NCBI GenBank assembly: GCA_052389755.1
Contig: JBQTHP010000192.1
Span: forward strand, 1-22,351
Length of the DNA stretch: 22,351 nucleotides
Source: JBQTHP01 sp052389755
Lineage (GTDB): Bacteria > Pseudomonadota > Gammaproteobacteria > Steroidobacterales > Steroidobacteraceae
Reading direction: 5' to 3'
The notes under the pieces were generated by a model, which was not told the origin of the DNA, searched no databases, and was given only the letters and a program-made list of their open reading frames with translations. Position 1 is the stretch's first letter. Each line of letters begins with the position of its first letter. A program made the position numbers and the translations under genes. This document shows, in pieces, positions 7,220-14,433 of this stretch.

Positions 7220-10073
7220 GAACCACACGTCTGTTGGCGGGCCTCATCGCGGCCATGATGATCATGCCCGCGTTTGCCCAGCTGAGCACGGCGACACTTG
7301 CCGGACGCGTCAGCGCGGGCGATGAACCGGCCAAGGCCGGCGTCGAAGTCATCGCCACGAATGCCGACACCGGCTTCACTTACAGGACGGCCACCAGGGC
7401 GGACGGCAGCTACGTGCTCACCGGTGTCGCGCCGGGGCGTTACGAGATCCGCGTCGCGGGCGGTGAGCTGAAGAGCGAGGTGATCACCCTCGCGGTCGGC
7501 GAGCGGGCGTCCGTCGATTTCGCGATCGGCGGCGCCGCCGCGCCAGGCGTCGCGCTCGAAGAAGTGACCATCGTCGGCTCGACCTATCGCAAGGATGTCC
7601 TCTCGTCGGAAGTCGCGACCAACGTGCCGCGAGAGCTGATCGAGACTCTGCCGCAGACCTCGCGCAACTTCCTTGCGTTCGCGGATCTTGCGCCCGGCGT
7701 GCGCTTCAACGTAGCCACCAACGGGCAGGTCAAGGTGCAGGGCGGTGCGCAGACGCCGGACAACGTCAACGTCTTCATCGACGGCGTGAGCCAGAAGAAC
7801 TACATCCTGAAAGGCGGCATCAGCGGCATGGATTCGAGCCGTGGCAACCCGTTCCCGCAGTCGGGCGTCGCCGAATACAAAGTGATCTCGCAGAACTACA
7901 AAGCGGAATTCGATCAGGTGAGCAGCGTGGCGATCACCGCGGTCACCCGATCCGGCAGCAACGAGCTCGAAGTCGACACGTTCTGGGATCGCATCGACGA
8001 CGCGTGGGTAGCCGAGAGCCCGTTCGAGAAGGAGGCCGAGGCGCTCGGCCAGCCGCGCCCCGAATTTTCGCAGGATCAGTTCGGACTGACGGTGGGCGGA
8101 CCGATCGCGAAGGACCGGGTGCATTTCTTCGTCGCGTACGAGGGCAAGCGGATCGAAGAGCCGCGTCAGGTCGTGCTGCAGAACGCCAACCTCCTGCCGA
8201 ATGCCGGCGTCGTACCGGGCTCATGGCCCTGCAGGGCAGCCAGGCTACGGACTTCAACGAGGACCTGATGCTCGCGAAGATCGACGCGCAGTTGACTGGC
8301 AGCCAGAGCGTTGAATTCACGGCGCGCATGCGCGACGAGAGCGACTTCGTCCCCGAGGATAAGCTCCTGAGCGTGGAGGAGAACACGAAGGATCGCACCA
8401 ACGATGAAACCCGCTTCGACATCAAGCACGAGTGGCGATCGGACATCTGGTTGAACGAGGCGCGCGCCGGCTACCAGGAAGCCACGTGGAATCCGCACTC
8501 CAACAGCTCGGAGGCGCTCACCAAGTACTTCATCTCGCCGAGCAACATGGCCAACAACGTGCGATCCGTCATCTGGACCGGCGGCTCGCCCGACGCGCAG
8601 TTCCGGGAGCAAAGCGGGTATTACATCCAGGAAGACCTGACCTTCTCCGGACGCGAGAATCACACCTTCAAGGGCGGCATCAAGGTCAACTTCCTGAGTT
8701 TCGATCTCTCGGGCACGGCGCGCAGCGTGCCCGTGACCGAGCTGCTCATCGACAACGTGACGGGCAACACCTCCGTCATTCGCACGGACCCCGTGCTGAT
8801 CCCGGCCGGCGCCTCGTTCGACGACGAACAGTTCGGCATCTACTTACAGGATGACTGGCGGATCACCGACCGGCTCGAGCTCAATCTCGGATTACGCTGG
8901 GATTACGAGACCAATCTGTTGAACGACGATTACGTGACGCCGGCCGAACGTGTCACGGCGCTGTTCGCGCTCGACGGGCCGCGCGCCGGGATCACCCCGC
9001 CCCCGGGTCAGACGTACGACCAGTCGCTCGCCCTGGGGGGCGTGAACATCTCCGAGTACATCGCCGACGGCTCGAGCCGCAAGGCGTTCAAGGAAGCCTT
9101 TCAGCCGCGCCTGGGCTTTTCCTACGACTTGAGCGGAAACAAGAACACCGTGCTGTTCGGCGGCGCGGGCCGCGCGTACGACCGAACGATGGCCAACCAC
9201 GCGCTCGATGAGCTGCAGAAGAATCTGCAGCCCGGCGGGGAAATCTGGCTGATCAAGAACGATCACGAATTGCCGTACACCGATCAGTTCAGCCTCGGCG
9301 TGCGGCAGGGATTCGGTCCCTGGAACACCGAAGTGGGCGCGATCCATGGGCGCGGCCACAACCAGTTCAACTGGTTCCACGGCAACCGCGACCCGAACGG
9401 CGGCTTTGGCCAGCAGAGCCCGATCGATCCGCTCTGGGGCGGGCCGATCGGCTTCGGCAGCCTCGTGCTCGGCGATTTCGTCACGGAAACGAGGACGAGC
9501 TCGCTCTATCTGCAGGGCGAGGTGCCGTTCTCGAGGAGCACGGGCTGGGGCCTCATCGCGACCTACACGTACAGCGATGGCGAGACCACGCATCGCAACT
9601 GGAATCAGGACATCTTCAACTGGACCCACGGCAAGCCGGGCCAGGAGGGTTTCAATCCTTCGGTCGATGTCGAGGAACACCGGCTCGTCGTCGCGGGACT
9701 GACGAACAAGCTGCCCTGGGGCATCATGCTGTCCGGAAAGGGCACGCTGGGCTCGGGCTTGCCCTATCAGCTCACCGACTGCTCGCTCGGTTTCAATCAG
9801 TGCGTCTACCGGGAAGGCGACGGCTCGACGTTCAAGCAGTTGGACATCGCCCTGTCCAAGGACTTCGAGCTATTCGCCGCCAGGTTCACGGTCCGGGCGG
9901 ATGTTCTCAACGCTCTCAACTACAGCAATTACGGCGGATACGACGGGTGGGTCGGCGGCCCGGGCAGTTTCTCTCCGAACGAGTATGGCGGGGACAACCC
10001 GAACACCGGCACTCCGAACAGCATCGCCGGCCTGATGCGGACGCTGAAGATCAGTTTCCGCGCGAGCTTCTAG
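7216..10073 (+). CDS. TonB-dependent receptor, interrupted by a 1-nt frameshift
   Basis: An outer-membrane active transporter of about 950 residues if the frame is restored. It has a signal peptide at 1-21 (ending PAFA), a carboxypeptidase-regulatory-like beta-sandwich at about 25-100, a TonB-box-like stretch EEVTIVGSTYR, a plug domain (LPQTSRNFLAFADLAPGVRF, NVFIDGVSQKN) and a long barrel ending in a terminal phenylalanine (KISFRASF). As given, the first frame stops at 8266-8268 after 350 residues. The barrel continues in another frame that can be read from ATG 8223 to 10073. The natural join reads GVVPG followed by LMALQGSQATDF, needing one extra base near 8217-8219. The start ATG overlaps the LacI stop and has GGGGAA upstream. 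Its place in the operon suggests import of beta-1,2-glucan fragments. Confidence 0.85.
8217..8219 (+). other. Frameshift site in the TonB receptor (GGG run)
   Basis: The upstream frame reads gtc gta ccg ggc tca, and the downstream frame reads ctc atg gcc ctg. Adding one G to the run of three at 8217-8219 gives ccg ggg ctc atg and joins the two frames into one continuous receptor. The loss of one base in a G run is the simplest explanation. No slippery heptamer or obvious stem-loop suggests programmed frameshifting. Confidence 0.75.
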
Positions 10074-10077
10074 GATT

Positions 10078-11478
10078 GTGCGGATATCGCTAGCTCTGGT
10101 CGCGGCGCTGGGCCTCACGGGCCTGGCGTCGTGCCAGAGCGCGCCGCCGTCGACTGAAGCAACGGATTTTCTGGAGGACCTCGAAGAGCGCACGTTCAGG
10201 TTCTTCTGGGACACGACGAACACAGCGAATGGCCTGGTCCCGGATCGCTACCCGACGCCGTCGTTCTCGAGCATCGCCGCGGTCGGCTTCGGCCTCACCG
10301 CGTATCCGATCGGCGTCGAGCGCGGCTATGTCACGCGCGGCGAAGCGCGCGCACGAGTGCTCACGACGCTGCGATTTCTGCGCGACGCGCCCCAGGGACC
10401 CACGGCGAGCGGCGTCACGGGGCATCGCGGCTTCTTCTACCACTTCCTCGACATGTCGAGTGGCCACCGCTTCGAGAACATCGAGCTCTCGACCATCGAC
10501 ACGGCGCTGTTCCTCGCCGGAGCGCTCTTTTGTCAGTCGTACTTCGATCAGGATCATCCGGACGAAGCGGCCATCCGCGCGCTCGCCGACGAGATCTACG
10601 CGCGTGTCGACTGGCGTTGGGTGCAGGCGCGGCCGCCTGCGGTTTCGATGGGCTGGCGGCCCGAGAATGGTTTCATCGAGCACGACTGGCGCGGCTACAA
10701 CGAGGCGATGCTGTTGTACGTGCTCGCGCTCGCCTCGCCCACCTTCCCGGTCGAACCCGACGCGTGGACGGAATGGACGCGCACCTACGATCGCACCTGG
10801 GGCGCCTTCTATGGCCAGACGCATCTCGGCTTCGCGCCGCTGTTCGGCCATCACTACAGCCACGCATGGATCGACTTTCGCGGCATCCAGGACGCGTACA
10901 TGCGCACGCGCGGGATCGATTACTTCGAGAACTCGCGGCGCGCCACCTACGCCCAGCGTGCGTACGCGGCAGCGAACCCGATGCGCTGGAAGGGCTACAG
11001 CGGGAACATCTGGGGACTCACCGCGTGCGACGGCCCCGCCGACGTCCAGCTCGACTACGCGGGCGAGCGGCGTGTCTTCCGCACGTATTCCGCGCGCGGC
11101 GCAGGGCTCGGCTACAGCTTCGACGATGGCACGATCGCCCCGAGCGCCGCCGCCGGCTCGCTGCCCTTCGCGCCCGAGATCGCGCTGCCGGCGCTGCGCG
11201 AGATCCACGGTCGATACGGCCAGCACGTCTACTCCACGTACGGCTTCCTCGGCTCGTTCAATCCGAGCTTCGACTACGACGTTCCGCTGCAGAACGGACG
11301 ACGCATCCCGGGGATCGGCTGGGTGGCCGGCGACTATCTCGGGATCGATCAGGGCATCATTCTCGCGATGATCGAGAATCACCGCAGCGGCCTCATCTGG
11401 CGCGTGATGCGCACGAACCCCCACATCCGCCGCGGCTTGCAGCGCGCGGGATTCACGGGCGGCTGGCTCGAGCAGTGA
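10078..11478 (+). CDS. GH144-type beta-1,2-glucanase, lipoprotein
   Basis: 466 residues. It belongs to the 'glucoamylase-like' family COG5368/PF10091, which corresponds to glycoside hydrolase family 144. Characterised members are the endo-beta-1,2-glucanase of Chitinophaga pinensis and a sophorose-releasing enzyme of Parabacteroides distasonis. Family hallmarks seen are RTFRFFWDTTN near 38-48, GFGLTAYPIGVERGYVTR, GFFYHFLDM, NIELSTIDTALFLAGALF, DWRGYNEAMLLYVLALASPT, HAWIDFRGIQDAYMRTRGIDYFENSR (split here only for description) and WGLTACDGP. The N-terminus is a lipoprotein signal with cysteine 19 (GLAS before it), and the next residue, Q, favours the outer membrane. The GTG start lies 4 bases after the receptor stop with a weak AGGA. 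It should cut beta-1,2-glucan at the cell surface or in the periplasm. Activity on another glucan cannot be excluded. Confidence 0.85.
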   Translation: MRISLALVAALGLTGLASCQSAPPSTEATDFLEDLEERTFRFFWDTTNTANGLVPDRYPTPSFSSIAAVGFGLTAYPIGVERGYVTRGEARARVLTTLRFLRDAPQGPTASGVTGHRGFFYHFLDMSSGHRFENIELSTIDTALFLAGALFCQSYFDQDHPDEAAIRALADEIYARVDWRWVQARPPAVSMGWRPENGFIEHDWRGYNEAMLLYVLALASPTFPVEPDAWTEWTRTYDRTWGAFYGQTHLGFAPLFGHHYSHAWIDFRGIQDAYMRTRGIDYFENSRRATYAQRAYAAANPMRWKGYSGNIWGLTACDGPADVQLDYAGERRVFRTYSARGAGLGYSFDDGTIAPSAAAGSLPFAPEIALPALREIHGRYGQHVYSTYGFLGSFNPSFDYDVPLQNGRRIPGIGWVAGDYLGIDQGIILAMIENHRSGLIWRVMRTNPHIRRGLQRAGFTGGWLEQ

Positions 11479-12743
11479 GCGTGCGCACGGCACCGATCAG
11501 CCGGCGCACCTTTCTCGCGGCCGGCGCGACATTGCCGCTCGCGAGCGCCTGCCGCTCCTCTTCGCGCGGTGAGACCGTGGAGTTCTGGGCCATGGGACGC
11601 GAGGCGGAGGTCGTCACCGATCTCCTCCCGGACATTCCGATCGACGTGCAGCAACTGGCGTGGACCGCGGCCCATCAAAAGCTGCTGACGGCCTTCGCCG
11701 GCGATGCGCTGCCGGATGTCTGTCAGCTCGGTAATACCTGGATCCCCGAGCTCGTCGCGCTCGGCGCACTCGAGCCGCTCGACCCGTTGCTGGCCGCGTC
11801 CGCCGAGATCCGACGCGAGGATTATTTTCCCGGTATCTGGGATACGAACGTCGTGGGCGGCTCGCTATACGGCATCCCGTGGTACGTCGACACGCGACTC
11901 CTCTTCTATCGCCGCGACCTGCTCGCGGAGGCAGGATACGATGCGCCGCCGAAGACCTGGGCGGAATGGTCGCAGATGCTCGCCGCCGTGAAACGGCTCG
12001 TGGGCCCGCGGCGCTATGCCGTGCTGCTGCCGCTGAATGAGTTCGAGCCGCTGCTCGCGCTCGCTCTGCAGCACGAGGAGCCGCTCCTGCGCGACAACGG
12101 CCGCTGGGGCAACTTCCGCAGCGAAAGTTTCCGCCGCACGCTGCGTTTCTACGTGGAGATGTTTCGGCAGGACTGGGCCCCGGCGGTGACGAACACGGAG
12201 ATCTCCAACGTCTGGCACGAGTTCGGCCGCGGCTACTTCAGCTTTTACATTTCGGGTCCCTGGAACATTCGCGAATTCAGGCGTCGCTTGCCGGCGGAGC
12301 TTCAGGACGCCTGGATGACGGCGCCGCTTCCCGGCCCGGACGGGCCCGGCGCATCGAGCGCCGGCGGCTCGAGCCTCGTCATCTGTCGCGCCTCGCACCG
12401 CAAGCAGGCCGCATGGCAGCTGATCGAACACCTGTCGCAGAGATCGGTGCAGGCGCGCTTTCACGGAATCACGGGCAATCCGCCTCCGCGGCGTTCGGTG
12501 TGGGACGGCTCGCAGCTCGCCTCCGACGCTTACGCCCGTGCATTCCGGCAGCAACTCGAACGCGCGAAGCCCGTCCCGAAGGTGGCCGAGTGGGAGCGCA
12601 TCATGGACGAGATGCGTCTCGTCGCCGAGCGCGCCGTGGACGGAGGGCTCAGCATCGACGCGGCAGTCGAGCTCCTCGATGCGCGCGTCGACCGCGTTCT
12701 CGAGAAACGCCGCTGGATGCTCGAGCGCGGAGCGCTCGTGTGA
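11475..12743 (+). CDS. Sugar ABC transporter solute-binding protein (Tat lipoprotein)
   Basis: 422 residues. An extracellular solute-binding protein of the maltose/oligosaccharide type (carbohydrate uptake family 1). Typical segments are VEFWAMGREAE, HQKLLTAFAGDALPDVCQLG, GSLYGIPWYVDTRLLFYRRDLL, and SFYISGPWNIREF. The N-terminus carries a twin-arginine signal, SRRTFLAAG (residues 9-17), and a lipobox-like PLASAC with cysteine 26. It may therefore be exported folded and membrane-anchored; cleavage after ASA by signal peptidase I is an alternative. The GTG start at 11475 overlaps the GH144 stop by four bases, and GTG 11481 is an alternative. The likely ligand is a sophoro-oligosaccharide or sophorose, by analogy with the Listeria innocua binding protein encoded beside a beta-1,2-glucan oligomer pathway. 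This is inferred from context only. Confidence 0.85.
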   Translation: MSVRTAPISRRTFLAAGATLPLASACRSSSRGETVEFWAMGREAEVVTDLLPDIPIDVQQLAWTAAHQKLLTAFAGDALPDVCQLGNTWIPELVALGALEPLDPLLAASAEIRREDYFPGIWDTNVVGGSLYGIPWYVDTRLLFYRRDLLAEAGYDAPPKTWAEWSQMLAAVKRLVGPRRYAVLLPLNEFEPLLALALQHEEPLLRDNGRWGNFRSESFRRTLRFYVEMFRQDWAPAVTNTEISNVWHEFGRGYFSFYISGPWNIREFRRRLPAELQDAWMTAPLPGPDGPGASSAGGSSLVICRASHRKQAAWQLIEHLSQRSVQARFHGITGNPPPRRSVWDGSQLASDAYARAFRQQLERAKPVPKVAEWERIMDEMRLVAERAVDGGLSIDAAVELLDARVDRVLEKRRWMLERGALV

Positions 12744-13615
12744 GGCGTGCGGCCGCGTGGTGGTTCGTCGCCCCGGCGCTGCTCGTGATCGGCGTCTTTT
12801 TCTTCCTGCCGGTGCTCGGCGCGCTCGCCGTGAGCCTCACGGATTTCGATCTCTACGCGCTCGCCGACCCGCGCAATCTGCGCTTCGTCGGCCTCGAGAA
12901 TTACGCGCAGCTCCTCGCACGCCCGCTCTTCTGGAAGTCCCTCGGCAACACCTTTTATTTCGTGCTCGTGGGCGTGCCGCTCTCGATTGCCGTCTCGCTC
13001 GGCGCCGCTCTGCTTCTCGACTCGCGGCTCGCCCGCTTCAAGGCCTTCTATCGCACTGCGCTGTTCGCGCCGGTCGTCACGACGCTCGTCGCCGTGGCCG
13101 TCGTCTGGCGCTATCTCTTCCACACGCGCTACGGGCTTCTCAACGACGGACTTGCGCGGCTCGGCATCGAGCCGATCGACTGGCTCGGCGATCCGCGCTG
13201 GGCCATGCCGGCGATCATCCTCCTCGCCGTGTGGAAGAACTTCGGCTACAACATGATCATCTTCGTCGCTGCGCTGCAGAGCGTGCCGGCCGACCTGTAC
13301 GAGGCGGCCCGGATCGACGGCGCCTCCGCCTGGCGTCAGCTCCGCAGCATCACCCTACCGATGCTGGCGCCGACGCTGCTGCTGGTGAGCATCATCACGA
13401 CCGCGGGCTACTTCCAGCTCTTCGCGGAGCCCTACGTCATGACCGAAGGTGGCCCGCTGCAGAGCACCGTGAGCGTCCTCTATTTCATGTACGAAGAGGG
13501 CTTCAAGTGGTGGAACCTCGGTTCCGCTTCGGCCGTCGCGTTCCTCCTCTTTCTCGTGATCTTCGGCTTCACGGCCGCGCAGCTGCGGCTCGCGCGCGAG
13601 CGGCGGGTCGCATGA
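12740..13615 (+). CDS. Sugar ABC transporter permease, MalF/UgpA type
   Basis: 291 residues with six predicted transmembrane helices, starting with WWFVAPALLVIGVFFFLPVL. The cytoplasmic EAA loop that docks the ATPase is clear: YEAARIDGASAWRQLRSI, at about residues 188-205, followed by LPML. Sequences such as NTFYFVLVGVPLSIAVSLG and FRTY-type sites (FYRTALFAPVV) are typical of the first permease of carbohydrate importers. The GTG start at 12740 overlaps the stop of the binding protein gene (GTGA). It forms the channel with the next gene product and needs an ATPase encoded elsewhere. Confidence 0.9.
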   Translation: MRRAAAWWFVAPALLVIGVFFFLPVLGALAVSLTDFDLYALADPRNLRFVGLENYAQLLARPLFWKSLGNTFYFVLVGVPLSIAVSLGAALLLDSRLARFKAFYRTALFAPVVTTLVAVAVVWRYLFHTRYGLLNDGLARLGIEPIDWLGDPRWAMPAIILLAVWKNFGYNMIIFVAALQSVPADLYEAARIDGASAWRQLRSITLPMLAPTLLLVSIITTAGYFQLFAEPYVMTEGGPLQSTVSVLYFMYEEGFKWWNLGSASAVAFLLFLVIFGFTAAQLRLARERRVA

Positions 13616-14433
13616 AGGCGCGACCCACGAGCTGGCTCGTGCATGCACTGCTCGCCGCGCTCGCGGTGTTCGCGCTCTTTCCACTCCTCTGGATGCTCTC
13701 CGTGTCCTTCATGGCACAGGGCGAGGCCGGGAGCGTTCCACCATCGCTCCTGCCCGAGGCGCCGACCCTTGCGAACTATCGCGAGCTCTTCGCGCGGCAG
13801 GGTATCGGGCGTCACTTCTTCAACAGCACGCTGGTGGCGACCGGCGCCACGCTCCTGTCGCTCGTGTTCAACTCGATGGCAGGCTACGCGTTCGCGAAGC
13901 TGCGCTTTGCGGGGCGCGATCGATTGTTCAAGGTCCTTCTCGGCGCCCTCGTGATCCCGGCGCAGGTCGCGATGATCCCGCTCTTCCTGCTGATGAAGCA
14001 GCTCGGCCTCGTGAACACCTATGGCGGTGTCATCGTTCCGGCAATGGCGAGCATCTTCGGCATCTTCCTCGTTCGCCAATACTCGCTCTCGCTGCCCGAC
14101 GAGCTGCTCGAGGCCGCGCGCATCGACGGCGCGAGCGAGTCCCGGATCTTCGTCTCGATCGTGCTGCCGCTCCTGAAGCCCGTGCTCGTGACGCTCGCGG
14201 TCTTCACGTTTCTCGCGACGTGGAACGACTTCATGTGGCCGCTCATCGTGCTGACGGATGCGGACGTTCAGACCCTGCCGGTCGCGCTCGCGAACCTGTC
14301 GCGGGAATACGTGCAGGACAACGAGCTGATGATGGCGGGCTCGGTGCTGACGGTGCTGCCCGTGCTGGCGCTCTTCTTCGCGCTGCAGCGCTACTACATC
14401 GAAGGCGTCCTGATAGGAAGCGTCAAAGGATGA
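13612..14433 (+). CDS. Sugar ABC transporter permease, MalG/UgpE type
   Basis: 273 residues with six predicted membrane helices. It shows the standard second-permease pattern: FPLLWMLSVSF near the N-terminus, NYRELF, FNSTLVATGATLLSLVFNSMAGYAFAKL (several consecutive family features), VIPAQVAMIPLFLL, and the EAA loop LLEAARIDGASESRIF. TWNDFMWPLIVL and a C-terminal QRYYIEGVLIGSVKG complete the family signature. The ATG at 13612 overlaps the previous stop by four bases. No ATP-binding subunit follows; the next gene is a glycosidase-like protein. Many operons of this transporter class rely on a shared ATPase such as MsmK/MalK. Confidence 0.92.
   Translation: MKARPTSWLVHALLAALAVFALFPLLWMLSVSFMAQGEAGSVPPSLLPEAPTLANYRELFARQGIGRHFFNSTLVATGATLLSLVFNSMAGYAFAKLRFAGRDRLFKVLLGALVIPAQVAMIPLFLLMKQLGLVNTYGGVIVPAMASIFGIFLVRQYSLSLPDELLEAARIDGASESRIFVSIVLPLLKPVLVTLAVFTFLATWNDFMWPLIVLTDADVQTLPVALANLSREYVQDNELMMAGSVLTVLPVLALFFALQRYYIEGVLIGSVKG

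Noticed and set aside
7045..8124. A 359-codon open frame on the - strand over the LacI and receptor genes
   Set aside because: Antisense shadow of two recognisable genes; no domain and no ribosome site.
8210..8225. Programmed ribosomal frameshifting in the TonB receptor
   Set aside because: No slippery heptamer and no obvious downstream pseudoknot; TonB receptors are not known to use it. A lost G in a G run explains it more simply.
10090..11493. A 467-codon open frame on the - strand
   Set aside because: It mirrors the GH144 gene. Its composition (arginine- and valine-rich, no recognisable domain) is that of an antisense shadow.
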